Assembly (NCBI GenBank): GCA_050744245.1
Contig: JBOGGX010000025.1
Location: 1 to 20,186 of the forward strand
DNA from: JBOGGX01 sp050744245
Lineage (GTDB): Bacteria; Actinomycetota; Acidimicrobiia; Acidimicrobiales; JBOGGX01
Length of the DNA: 20,186 bases
Direction of reading: 5' to 3'
The position numbers and the translations under genes were made by a program. This document shows positions 1 through 6,974 of this stretch, piece by piece (position 1 is the stretch's first letter; each line of letters starts with the position of its first letter). Under the pieces are notes generated by a model. The model had not been told where the DNA came from. It searched no databases and saw nothing but the letters and a program-made list of their open reading frames with translations.

Positions 1-1
1 G

Positions 2-784
2 CGCCGGCTGGTGGCCGGCGCCGGGTTGGTCGTCCTCTCCCTGTCCGCCGGGCTCGCCGGCGGCTGGCTGGCCGGGCTCGACGACACCTCCAGCAACTCC
101 CAGACGGTCGCCCTCGATCGCAACAGCATCGACTTTGCAGGCGACACCCTCGACGTCGCCGACGTGGTGGCCGGCGTCCAGCCGTCGGTCGTGTCGATCG
201 AGACCTCGGTCCGCGTGCGGCAGGGCCCGTTCGTGCAGGAGGGCCAGGGCGCAGGGACAGGGATCGTCCTGAACGACGAGGGCTACATCCTGACCAACGC
301 CCACGTCGTGGCCGACGCCGAGGGCATCGAAGTCACGGTGCCGGGAGACGACACCCCGCGCTCGGCCGAACCGGTGGCCGCCGCCGAGTCGGCCGACGTC
401 GCCGTGATCCGGGTGGACGACACCGACGGGCTGGTCCCGGCGGAGCTGGGCGACGCCGGCGACCTGCAGGTCGGTGATCAGGTGGTCGCCATCGGCAACG
501 CCCTCGCCCTCGAGGGCGGCATGACCGTGACCCAGGGAATCGTCTCGGCGCTCGACCGATCGATCGAGACCTCGACCGGCAGCCTCACCGGCCTCATCCA
601 GACCGACGCCGCCATCAGCTCGGGCAACTCTGGTGGTCCGCTGGTGAACGCCCTCGGCGAGGTCGTCGGCGTGAACACCGCGGTGGCCCAGAGCGGCGGC
701 GGCGTCAGCGCCTCGAACATCGGGTTCGCCATCTCGATCGAGACGGCGATGGACGTGGTCGCCTCGCTCGGCGTCGACGCCTGA
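2..784 (+). CDS. HtrA/DegP-type trypsin-like serine protease, 5' partial, no PDZ domain
   Basis: The reading frame is open to the left edge, so the true start lies outside the window. The visible part begins in a hydrophobic membrane-anchor helix, followed by a short linker and a complete trypsin-like domain. Counting from the GTG at 11, the catalytic triad is visible as His98 (in TNAHVV), Asp129 (in SADVAVIRV) and Ser207 (in GNSGGP). HtrA-family proteases degrade misfolded envelope proteins; the anchor suggests the domain faces outward. The protein stops about 50 residues after the Ser loop, so the usual C-terminal PDZ domain is absent. It is convergent with the helicase gene, with only 20 bases between stop codons. 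The family call is secure; the substrate is unknown. Confidence 0.88.
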   Translation, partial: RRLVAGAGLVVLSLSAGLAGGWLAGLDDTSSNSQTVALDRNSIDFAGDTLDVADVVAGVQPSVVSIETSVRVRQGPFVQEGQGAGTGIVLNDEGYILTNAHVVADAEGIEVTVPGDDTPRSAEPVAAAESADVAVIRVDDTDGLVPAELGDAGDLQVGDQVVAIGNALALEGGMTVTQGIVSALDRSIETSTGSLTGLIQTDAAISSGNSGGPLVNALGEVVGVNTAVAQSGGGVSASNIGFAISIETAMDVVASLGVDA

Positions 785-804
785 ACGAGTGACCGAGCGC
801 GACC

Positions 805-1965
805 TCAGGCGGCGACGGTCGCCGGGTCCCATGCGGCCAGGTCGGCCAGGCGGGGATCGTTCGAGAACATCTCGACGATCGGCAGACCGACGCCGATCTG
901 GCGCTGGAGCCGCTGCACGTCGAGGATCTGGTCCCAGAGCACGAGCGTGACCACCAGGCCTGCCTCACCGGCTCGGGCCGTCCGCCCGGAGCGATGGGTG
1001 TAGGCCTTGGCGTCCTCGGGCGGGTCGTAGTGCACGACCACGTCGATCGCGTCGACGTGGATCCCGCGGGCGGCCACGTCGGTCGCCACCAGCACCGAGA
1101 GCCGGCCGTCGGTGAACCGCTTGAGCGCGTGCTCGCGTTGGCCTTGGGTGCGGTCGCCGTGGATGGCGTCGACCGAGACGCCTTCGGCGTCCAACTGGCG
1201 CATCAGGCGGTCGGCGCCGCGCTTGGTCCGCACGAACACCAGGGTGCGTCCTTGGTGGGCGGCGATGGCCGCGGTGACCTTCGCCTTGTCCATCTGGTGG
1301 ACGGCGATGAAGCGATGTTCCATCAGCTCGATCGTCGGCTCGGTGGTGGCCTCGTGCCGAACCGGGTCGCGGAGGAAGCCGCGGACCAGACTCTCGACGT
1401 CGTGGTCGAGCGTGGCCGAGAACAACAGGGTCTGCCTGCGGCCGGGACACCGGCGGAGCAGCCACTCGACCTGGGGACGGAAGCCCATGTCGTTCATGCG
1501 GTCGGCCTCGTCGACCACGGCCACCTGGATGCCGTCGAGCGCCGCGGCGTTGCGCTGCACCAGGTCGATCAGGCGGCCGGGCGTGGCCACGACCACGTCG
1601 ACCCCGTGGCGCAGCGCCTTGAGATCGCGGTCGAACTCCGTGCCACCGTAGATGGACACCACCCGACGGCCGGCCGCCTTGGCCAACGGCACGAGGACGG
1701 TGAACACCTGGCGGGCCAGCTCGCGGGTCGGCACCAAGATGAGGCCCGTCGGCCGTCCGGGTCGGCCGGCGTCGATCCTCTCGAGCAGCGGGACGCCGAA
1801 CGCCAGGGTCTTCCCCGACCCGGTCCTGGCCTTTCCGAGGACGTCGCGGCCGGCCAGGGCATCGGGGATGGTCAGCGCCTGGATGGGGAACGGCGCCACG
1901 ATCCCGTCCCTGGCCAGGGTCTTCACCAGGGCGGGTGCGACCCCGAGCGCGTCAAAGCTCGTCAT
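805..1965 (-). CDS. DEAD-box ATP-dependent RNA helicase (RhlE/DeaD type)
   Basis: This 386-residue protein has the helicase core: Q-motif region (PFPIQ near residue 26), Walker A ARTGSGKT (46-53), PTRELA (79-84), TPGR (128-131), DEAD (152-155), SAT, and HRSGRTARAG (motif VI). It unwinds RNA duplexes in ribosome assembly or mRNA turnover. The frame stays open upstream to 2109, but I chose the ATG at 1965 because homology-like sequence (MTSFDALG) begins there and an AGGAGAG ribosome-binding sequence lies at 1977-1983. There is no long basic C-terminal tail, so it is a minimal helicase. A TACCCT hexamer at 2081-2086 on the same strand would give a leader of about 110 bases. The subgroup name is uncertain. 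Confidence 0.93.
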   Translation of the reverse strand: MTSFDALGVAPALVKTLARDGIVAPFPIQALTIPDALAGRDVLGKARTGSGKTLAFGVPLLERIDAGRPGRPTGLILVPTRELARQVFTVLVPLAKAAGRRVVSIYGGTEFDRDLKALRHGVDVVVATPGRLIDLVQRNAAALDGIQVAVVDEADRMNDMGFRPQVEWLLRRCPGRRQTLLFSATLDHDVESLVRGFLRDPVRHEATTEPTIELMEHRFIAVHQMDKAKVTAAIAAHQGRTLVFVRTKRGADRLMRQLDAEGVSVDAIHGDRTQGQREHALKRFTDGRLSVLVATDVAARGIHVDAIDVVVHYDPPEDAKAYTHRSGRTARAGEAGLVVTLVLWDQILDVQRLQRQIGVGLPIVEMFSNDPRLADLAAWDPATVAA

Positions 1966-2128
1966 CGTTGAGAACTCTCTCCTGTCGTTGCGGTGGGTCG
2001 GCCTCCGGGCGACTCCACTGGACACGGAGATGCTGATGAGGATGACCCCCGGGCGAGCCCATGCTCGCCTCGGCGTCGCCAGGGTAGCCGATCCTGACAG
2101 AAATCCCATGTCATCGGACCAGGATCGC

Positions 2129-2134
2129 TACCTT
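2129..2134 (+). promoter_or_regulatory. -10 hexamer TACCTT for the DUF4126 gene, leaderless spacing
   Basis: TACCTT is followed by 7 bases and then the ATG at 2142. A transcript starting about 7 bases after a -10 box would begin at the start codon. No convincing -35 box is seen. The site also argues for the ATG at 2142 over the in-frame TTG at 2133. Confidence 0.5.
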
Positions 2135-2141
2135 GGCGGCC

Positions 2142-2729
2142 ATGTTCGAGGCGCTGACCGGGGTGGGGCTGGCCGCCTCGGCCGGCCTCAACGCCTACAT
2201 CCCGCTGCTCGTGGTCGCCCTCCTCGGACGGTTCACCGATCTCATCACGCTCCCCAGCGCGTGGGTGTGGATGGAGAACGGGTGGGTCATCGGCATCCTC
2301 TCGGTGCTCCTCGCGGTCGAGGTGGTGGCCGACAAGGTGCCGGCGGTCGACAGCGTCAACGACGTCGTGCAGACCGTGGTGCGACCTGCCTCCGGCGGGC
2401 TGGTGTTCGGGGCCGCCTCCGCGTCCGAGACCGTGACCGTCAGCGATCCCGGCGACTTCTTCGCCTCCAACCGGTGGGTGCCGATCGTGGCCGGCGTGGT
2501 GATCTCGCTCGTGGTGCACGGGGCCAAGGCCACCGCCCGGCCGGTCATGAACGTGGCCACGGTGGGCGTGGCCGCCCCGGTCGTGAGCACGGCCGAGGAC
2601 GCCACCAGCCTCGTGATGTCGTTCGTCGCCATCGTGCTCCCGATCCTGATCCTGGTCTTCCTGTTCGCCCTGTTCGGCGGGTTCGTCTGGCTGAGGGACC
2701 GGCGCCGACGACCGACCGGCGCCGCGTGA
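2142..2729 (+). CDS. DUF4126 family membrane protein
   Basis: This 195-residue, strongly hydrophobic protein matches the DUF4126 pattern: an N-terminal LTGVGLAASAGLNAYIPLL helix, further helices (near residues 43-60 and 110-130) and a C-terminal helix of Ile/Leu/Val/Phe followed by a basic tail (RDRRRRP). The gap between helices holds the family-like DSVNDVVQTVVRP segment. Function is unknown; it is an inner-membrane protein. It starts divergently from the helicase gene, about 176 bases away, and is followed after 81 bases by the ACT-domain gene, which has its own promoter-like site. A possible alternative start is TTG at 2133. Confidence 0.8.
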   Translation: MFEALTGVGLAASAGLNAYIPLLVVALLGRFTDLITLPSAWVWMENGWVIGILSVLLAVEVVADKVPAVDSVNDVVQTVVRPASGGLVFGAASASETVTVSDPGDFFASNRWVPIVAGVVISLVVHGAKATARPVMNVATVGVAAPVVSTAEDATSLVMSFVAIVLPILILVFLFALFGGFVWLRDRRRRPTGAA

Positions 2730-2798
2730 CGGACGGCCCGTCCGCCCGGGGCAACGCCATCGTCGCACCGGTGAAACACTCCGTTCATCAGGCGTGCG

Positions 2799-2804
2799 TA
2801 GGGT
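2799..2804 (+). promoter_or_regulatory. -10 hexamer TAGGGT for the ACT-domain gene, leaderless spacing
   Basis: TAGGGT is separated by 6 bases (CGGGCC) from the GTG at 2811. There is no purine-rich ribosome-binding sequence in between, so the transcript is probably leaderless. Confidence 0.5.
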
Positions 2805-2810
2805 CGGGCC

Positions 2811-3491
2811 GTGGCGACCTACGTCCTCCGGGTCTGGCTTCCTGACCGGCCCGGCGCGCTCGGTGCGGTGGCCAGCCGCGTCGGCGCGGTCGGCGGCGAC
2901 GTGGTCGGCATCGACATCCTCGAACGAGGAGGCGGACGGGCCATCGACGAGCTCGTGATCGATCTTCCCGAGCCCGGGCTGGTCTCGCTCCTGCTCGAGG
3001 AGGTCCGCTGCGTCGACGGTGTCGACATCGAGGAGATCCGGCCGGTGGCCGCGGGGTTGCGGGACCCGGACCTCAGCGCGTTGGCGACGGCGGAGCAGCT
3101 CGTGTCGGAGGAGAGCGCCCGGGGACTCGTCGAGGCCCTGGTGCAGCTCGTCGGCCGCCAGTTCGACGCCGGGTGGGGGGTGGTGCTCGACCTCGGCACC
3201 GGGGAAACGGTCGCGGTGTCCGGCCGGCCGCCGCCGGTGCCGTGGCTGGTCGCGTTCGTGGAGGGCAGCCAGGCGTCGCTGCACGCGTTCGGAGCCCAGC
3301 CGGGCGCGAGCGACGTGGCCTGGGCTCCACTGCCGGACACCGACGCCGCGGTCGTGCTCGGGCGCGAGGGTCGGCCCTTCCACGAACGTGAGCGGCGTCA
3401 GCTCGAGCTGCTGACCCGCATCGCCGACCATCGGCTGGGCGAGACCACCATCTCGTTACGCAGCCGACTGCTGCACCCCTCAGCCAGCTGA
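2811..3491 (+). CDS. ACT-domain protein with GAF-like C-terminal half
   Basis: This 226-residue protein opens with an ACT domain (residues 1-80): LPDRPGALGAVASRVGAVGG followed by DVVGIDILER is the classic ligand-binding strand-helix pattern found in amino-acid-sensing regulators. The second half (about 100-215) has a beta-rich, GAF-like look (WGVVLDLGTGE, a poorly conserved middle, then a helix EREREQ-like region with LLTRIADHRLG). No DNA-binding domain or enzyme motif is seen. It is likely a cytoplasmic sensor or allosteric protein; partner unknown. The GTG start is supported by the ACT strand beginning directly at residue 3 and by the -10 site at 2799. Confidence 0.7.
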   Translation: MATYVLRVWLPDRPGALGAVASRVGAVGGDVVGIDILERGGGRAIDELVIDLPEPGLVSLLLEEVRCVDGVDIEEIRPVAAGLRDPDLSALATAEQLVSEESARGLVEALVQLVGRQFDAGWGVVLDLGTGETVAVSGRPPPVPWLVAFVEGSQASLHAFGAQPGASDVAWAPLPDTDAAVVLGREGRPFHERERRQLELLTRIADHRLGETTISLRSRLLHPSAS

Positions 3492-3773
3492 CCCCGCGGG
3501 ATCGGACGACCCTTCCAGGGCATCCGCCTCTACGAGGTCTCCCCGACCGACGAGTCGCTCGAGAGCGGGTTCTCCTACCTGGTGCCCGGGGCCCGGGCCC
3601 TGAGCATCCAGCGGTGGGCCCTGTCGTTCACCGACCGCATCGTCGAACACGATGCGGTCGAAGCGAGCGTCCGCTTCCCCATCGCCGTCCCCCTCGTGCT
3701 CGCGGTGACGATCGGGGCGACCTGGCTGGCCGTCGACCGGCTCCGGTCGCTCACCCTCAGCGAGGCCGAGTAA
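3492..3773 (+). pseudogene. Orphan 3' end of an unknown membrane protein gene
   Basis: Right after the ACT-domain gene's TGA, the same frame stays open to a TAA at 3771-3773. From about 3507 the codons end almost always in G or C (for example the stretch reading PFQGIRLYEVSPTDES), which looks coding, yet no ATG, GTG or TTG occurs before the GTG at 3582. The predicted product ends with one membrane helix (FPIAVPLVLAVTIGATWLAV) and a short charged tail. I read this as the C-terminal remainder of a longer gene whose 5' part was lost, now abutting the ACT gene. A 63-residue small membrane protein from GTG 3582 is the alternative. I do not recognise the family. Confidence 0.5.
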
Positions 3774-3784
3774 CCGAACAACTG

Positions 3785-3839
3785 CCCGAACTTGCCGTGG
3801 ATCCTTCCCACAAATGGGAAAGATCCACCGAACATTCGG
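3785..3839 (+). repeat. Palindromic element, copy 1 (forward), conserved ends with private stem
   Basis: The 55-base element has CCCGAACTT at its left end (3785-3793) and AACATTCGG at its right end (3831-3839), which are imperfect inverted repeats of each other. Between them sits a 14-bp stem (3797-3810 with 3815-3828, one C-A mismatch) and a CAAA loop. The element at 18220-18275, read on the other strand, has the same ends and nearly the same length but a different stem sequence. Further out, CAACTG (3778-3783) and CAGTTG (3841-3846) also pair. Confidence 0.75.
3797..3828. terminator. Strong hairpin between convergent genes, likely bidirectional terminator
   Basis: The arms GTGGATCCTTCCCA and TGGGAAAGATCCAC pair at 13 of 14 positions around a CAAA loop, between the stop at 3773 (+) and the stop at 3840 (-). 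There is no T-run, as is common in high-GC actinobacteria. The position fits termination from both sides. Confidence 0.6.
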
Positions 3840-5807
3840 TCAGTTGGGGCTGATGCCGAGCTTGCGCAGGAAGGCCTCGTTGTTCGGTTCGCGGCCGAGG
3901 AAGTTGCGCAGCATCTCGTCGGCGTCGACCGAGCCACCCTTCTCGAGGATCTCGCGCCGGTAGGCCCGGCCCACGGCGTCGTTGGTGACGCCCTCCTCCT
4001 CGAACCGGCTGAACATGTCGTCGCCGAACACCTCCGACCACAGGTAGCCGTAGTAGCCGGCGTCGTAGCCGCCGAGGAGGTGCCCGAACGAGGCCGGGAA
4101 GAAGGTCCCCTCGTGGTAGGGCAGCAGGGCGACCGCGACCGCCCGCCGGTGGATGGCGTCGAGGTCCCTATCGTCGCCCGGGCCGTGCAGCTCCATGTCG
4201 AGCACGCCGAACTGGATCTGGCGCAGGGTCGACAACCCGACGTTGAGGTTGCGCGCCGCGACCAGCCTCGACACCAGGTCCTCGGGGATTGGGTCTCCCG
4301 TCTCGTGGTGGCGGGCGAACCGGGCCAGCACCGAGGCGTTCCAGGTCCAGTGCTCCATGATCTGCGACGGCGCCTCGACGAAGTCGCGCTCGGTGTCGGT
4401 GCCGGAGAACCGGGCCAGCTCGGCCCGGGTCAGGGTCTGGTGGAGCACGTGGCCGAACTCGTGGAACAGCGTCACCACCTCGTTGTGCTGGAGCAGCGAC
4501 GGCCGCTCGGGGGTGGGCTTGGTCAGGTTGGCCACGATGGCCGACACCGGGTGGTGGTAGGTGCCGTCCGGCCGCCGGCGCCCGGTCACGACGTCGAACG
4601 CGGCGGCGTGGCTGAACTTGCCGTCCCTCGGATGCAGGTCCATGTGGAACCACGCGAGCTCGTCGCCGGAGTCGGCGTCGTGGATGGCGTAGGTGACGAC
4701 GTCGGGGTGCCACACCGGGGCGTCGCGTACCCTCCGATACTCGAGCCCGAACACCTCGCCGGTGATGTCGAGCAGGCCGTCGATCACCCGCTCCAGCGGG
4801 AAGTAGGCCGCCACCTCGTTGTTGTCGACGCCGTAGTCGCGGCGGCGCAGCTGCGTGTCGTAGTAGCGCCAGTCCCACACCTGGAGCTGGGCCTCGGCCT
4901 CGCCCGTGTCGTCGGCGAGCAGCCCTTCCATGACCGTGACCTCGTTGCGGCCCTTGGTGGTCAGCGGCGGGAGCAGCTCGGCGTAGAAGCCCTGCACCGT
5001 CTCTGGGTCCTTGGCCATGCGGTCGTCCATCTGGTGATGGGCCCACGACGGTTGCCCGAACCGTTCGGCCACCTGCCGGCGCAGCCGCACCGCCTCCTCC
5101 AACAGCACCTGGTTGGCCTCGACCGCACGGTTGTTGAACTTGAACGACAGCTGCTGGCGCAGGTCGCGGCGGCTGGCGTTCTCCATGAACGGCATCACCT
5201 CCGGGTAGGCCATGGTGACCAGAAGGGTGCCGTCGCCGTCGCCCGGCGCCAGCCCGCTGACGTAGTCGGGCGGGAGCCCGGTGAGGTCGTCGGGCGTGAC
5301 CTCGAGATGGTCGTCGTACTCCGCGATGTTCTGGTTGAACCGGACGCCCAGCTCCACCAGCCGGGTGCTGATCTGCCGCACGGTCTCGCGGTCCTCGGGC
5401 GCCAGATCGTGGCCGGCCTTGCGCAGGTCGCGCAGCACGAAGTCGAGCAGCCGGCGGTGTTCGCCGGTGAGGGCGGCCGCCTCCTCGGTGGCGGCGAGCT
5501 CGCGGACCGCCTGGTTGAGATCGGATCGGAAGGCGACGTTCACCCGCCACGTGTCGATGCGCTCCTCGGCCGCGTGGCCGGCCTCGCGGACGTCGGGATC
5601 GGGGTGCACATACCCGAGGAACGCGGTCCGGCCCGACGCGTCGGCGAGCACCGCGGTGGCCTCGTCCAGAGGGAGCAGGGTGTCGGCCAGCGTCCTCGGC
5701 GTGTCGGTCGCGACCGCCCGGTCGACGAGCGCGTCGGCCCGGGCGATGGCCTCGTCGGTGATGCGGGCGATGGCGGCGGCGGACAGGTCGGCGCCGTCGT
5801 AGGGCAC
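3840..5807 (-). CDS. M3-family zinc oligopeptidase (thimet/oligopeptidase A type)
   Basis: This 655-residue protein carries the M3 active site HEFGH (His449, Glu450, His453) and the third zinc ligand Glu478 in FVEAPSQ, 25 residues later. The long N-terminal helical half and the C-terminal GYDAGYYGYLWSEVFGDDMF segment are typical of the family (usually about 680 residues), which cleaves short peptides in the cytoplasm. No signal peptide is seen. The GTG start at 5807 is supported by TAACGT placed 7 bases upstream. The gene is downstream of tetR on the same strand, but the promoter-like site right after the tetR stop suggests its own transcript. Convergent with the orphan gene end at 3773. Confidence 0.93.
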   Translation of the reverse strand: MPYDGADLSAAAIARITDEAIARADALVDRAVATDTPRTLADTLLPLDEATAVLADASGRTAFLGYVHPDPDVREAGHAAEERIDTWRVNVAFRSDLNQAVRELAATEEAAALTGEHRRLLDFVLRDLRKAGHDLAPEDRETVRQISTRLVELGVRFNQNIAEYDDHLEVTPDDLTGLPPDYVSGLAPGDGDGTLLVTMAYPEVMPFMENASRRDLRQQLSFKFNNRAVEANQVLLEEAVRLRRQVAERFGQPSWAHHQMDDRMAKDPETVQGFYAELLPPLTTKGRNEVTVMEGLLADDTGEAEAQLQVWDWRYYDTQLRRRDYGVDNNEVAAYFPLERVIDGLLDITGEVFGLEYRRVRDAPVWHPDVVTYAIHDADSGDELAWFHMDLHPRDGKFSHAAAFDVVTGRRRPDGTYHHPVSAIVANLTKPTPERPSLLQHNEVVTLFHEFGHVLHQTLTRAELARFSGTDTERDFVEAPSQIMEHWTWNASVLARFARHHETGDPIPEDLVSRLVAARNLNVGLSTLRQIQFGVLDMELHGPGDDRDLDAIHRRAVAVALLPYHEGTFFPASFGHLLGGYDAGYYGYLWSEVFGDDMFSRFEEEGVTNDAVGRAYRREILEKGGSVDADEMLRNFLGREPNNEAFLRKLGISPN

Positions 5808-5814
5808 GGCTGCG

Positions 5815-5820
5815 ACGTTA
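5815..5820 (-). promoter_or_regulatory. -10 hexamer TAACGT for the M3 peptidase gene, leaderless spacing
   Basis: On the minus strand TAACGT is followed by CGCAGCC (7 bases) and the GTG at 5807. It lies four bases beyond the tetR stop codon (5825-5827), so the peptidase can be transcribed independently of tetR. Confidence 0.45.
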
Positions 5821-5824
5821 CCGC

Positions 5825-6469
5825 TCAGCCGGCGGGCGTCTTCCAGCGCTCAACCAGCTCCTCAAAGGTCGGGGCCGGGCCGGGCAGCGGGTCGTCGGAC
5901 GGGGCGTGGATCGCGTCGAGCAACAGGTGGAGATAGCGCCGGCGGAGCTGACGGTTCCTGTCCTCGTCGCCGACGTGCACCGACGCCAGCTGCTCGTAGA
6001 TCGGGCCGAGATCGTCGACCTCGAGGTCGGCACGGATGGCGCCGCTCCGCTTGGTCCGTTCGAACAGCTCGGTGTTGAGCCGCTGGGCCCGTTCGGCGGC
6101 GGCGTAGAGCTCCGGTGTCGGGGTGAAGGTGCCCGCCAGCCGGGTGACCAGGGCGTTGGTGTTGGCGTCGACGGCCCGGACCATGAACGCCCGGAACACG
6201 CTCCACGGGTCGCCCTGGTCGGCCAGCGCGGCCTCGACCTCGCCGATGTACCGGTCGAGACCCTCGGCACAGAGCCGCCTGAGCAGGTCCTCCTTGCTCG
6301 CATAGCGCCGGTACAGGGCGCTCATGCCGACACCAGCGGCGTCGGCCACCGCGGCGATGGGTGCGGCCGGGTCGGCCAGGAACACGGCTCGGGCGGCCTC
6401 GATGATCCGATGATCGTTGACCGCGGCCTGGGCTCGACGGCCGCTCAGCGGCCTGACGGGATCGGTCAT
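5825..6469 (-). CDS. TetR/AcrR-family transcriptional repressor
   Basis: The 214-residue protein has a TetR N-terminal helix-turn-helix: RIIEAARAVFLADPAAPIAA, then VADAAGVGMSALYRRYASKE with the characteristic ALYRRYASKEDLL recognition region (about residues 45-65). The C-terminal half is the usual helical ligand-binding domain and is not family-specific to my eye. It probably represses itself, since an inverted repeat lies in its promoter (6488-6505). The ATG at 6469 is preceded by TAGCGT at leaderless distance. The neighbouring M3 peptidase is the nearest candidate target, but nothing in the sequence shows that. Effector unknown. Confidence 0.9.
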   Translation of the reverse strand: MTDPVRPLSGRRAQAAVNDHRIIEAARAVFLADPAAPIAAVADAAGVGMSALYRRYASKEDLLRRLCAEGLDRYIGEVEAALADQGDPWSVFRAFMVRAVDANTNALVTRLAGTFTPTPELYAAAERAQRLNTELFERTKRSGAIRADLEVDDLGPIYEQLASVHVGDEDRNRQLRRRYLHLLLDAIHAPSDDPLPGPAPTFEELVERWKTPAG

Positions 6470-6475
6470 GGCCCG

Positions 6476-6505
6476 ACGCTAGCATCGGACCGGAGCATTC
6501 CGCTC
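6476..6505 (-). promoter_or_regulatory. tetR promoter (-10 TAGCGT) with inverted-repeat operator
   Basis: TAGCGT (6476-6481, minus strand) lies 6 bases before the ATG at 6469. Immediately upstream, 6488-6505 contains the inverted repeat GAcCGGA-N4-TCCGcTC, with arms CGGA (6491-6494) and TCCG (6499-6502). The position between the -10 and -35 regions fits an autorepressor site. The arms are short, so the operator call is tentative. Confidence 0.4.
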
Positions 6506-6574
6506 TGTTGAGGTGTCGGCCGCTCAGCGAGGCGTCGGCCGATCGCGCCGCCGGGAGTTGGCGATGCCGGCCCG

Positions 6575-6663
6575 CCACATCTGGGCCGGCGGCCGAGGAA
6601 GTAGCCGAAGAAGTACGTTGAGGTCGCCGCCCGACGGCCGGCGGTGGTGTCGTTCTTGGTCAT
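6575..6663 (-). pseudogene. 5' fragment of an unknown gene (minus strand)
   Basis: From the ATG at 6663 the first 27 or so codons nearly all end in G or C (product starts MTKNDTTAGRRAATSTYFF, followed by a GYFLGRRP stretch), then codon usage breaks down (AGA, TGT, GCA, CCA, ACT) and the frame runs on only to a TGA at 6466-6468 that overlaps the tetR start. A TAGTAC hexamer (6670-6675) sits 6 bases upstream of the ATG, with TTGAAC (6695-6700) 19 bases further. I read it as the promoter and first codons of a gene whose remainder has been replaced. The family is unrecognised; a random open frame is possible. Confidence 0.35.
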
Positions 6664-6712
6664 GACGGCGTACTACGCACTCCGACCCCGGCCGGTTCAA
6701 CCACCGACCGGC

Positions 6713-6742
6713 TTGACAGGCAAGCAACTACTTGCCCATGGT
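6713..6742 (+). promoter_or_regulatory. ArsR-relic promoter with palindromic operator filling the spacer
   Basis: A perfect TTGACA (6713-6718) is followed by an 18-base spacer and CATGGT (6737-6742), 8 bases before the GTG at 6751. The spacer is entirely the inverted repeat GGCAAG-CAACTA-CTTGCC (6719-6736), the form expected of an ArsR-type operator. The remainder of 6470-6750 holds the tetR promoter and the minus-strand gene fragment described separately. Confidence 0.6.
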
Positions 6743-6750
6743 CGGGGCGT

Positions 6751-6930
6751 GTGGGCGACATCTTCAAGGCGATCGCCGACCTCACCAGAAGGGCGATCCT
6801 CGACGAGCTGGTCGACCGGAACGGTCAGACACTGTTCGAGCTGTGCACCCGCCTGGCCATGAAGCACGCGCTGACCTCCTCCCGCCAGGCCATCTCGCAG
6901 CACCTCGACGTCCTCGAGGCCCAGGTGCCG
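6751..6930 (+). pseudogene. Truncated ArsR-family (SdpR-like) winged-helix regulator
   Basis: The frame from GTG 6751 encodes the first 55-60 residues of an ArsR regulator: DIFKAIADLTRRAILDEL is the hallmark first helix, and LTSSRQAISQHLDVLEA is the recognition helix. After LEA the expected wing (usually GLV followed by a basic hairpin) and the last helix are missing; the frame instead reads a Pro/Arg-rich sequence and runs on into malate synthase in another phase. Family members are about 100-110 residues, so roughly half the gene is gone. The promoter and operator upstream are intact. A short HTH-only peptide could still be made. Confidence 0.65.
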
Positions 6931-6961
6931 GTCACCAACCCGCGACCGCAACCGCGGCTCC

Positions 6962-6967
6962 TATGCT
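6962..6967 (+). promoter_or_regulatory. -10 hexamer TATGCT for malate synthase, leaderless spacing
   Basis: TATGCT is followed by CGCCGCC (7 bases) and the GTG at 6975. The in-frame ATG at 6963 lies inside this hexamer, so I prefer GTG 6975 as the start. Confidence 0.45.
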
Positions 6968-6974
6968 CGCCGCC

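Noticed and set aside
1966..2109. An N-terminal extension of the helicase up to an ATG at 2107-2109
   Set aside because: The extra 48 residues have no helicase character, and the ribosome-binding AGGAGAG sits directly before the ATG at 1965.
2730..2760. Hairpin GGACGG-C-CCGTCC after the DUF4126 stop as a terminator
   Set aside because: The loop would be a single base and there is no T-run; too weak to annotate.
3792..5936. A 700-codon open frame on the plus strand opposite the M3 peptidase
   Set aside because: The minus-strand frame has a full M3 fold with HEFGH and a zinc Glu; the plus frame is rich in Val/Gly/Arg/His from reversed G/C-ending codons and has no domain signal.
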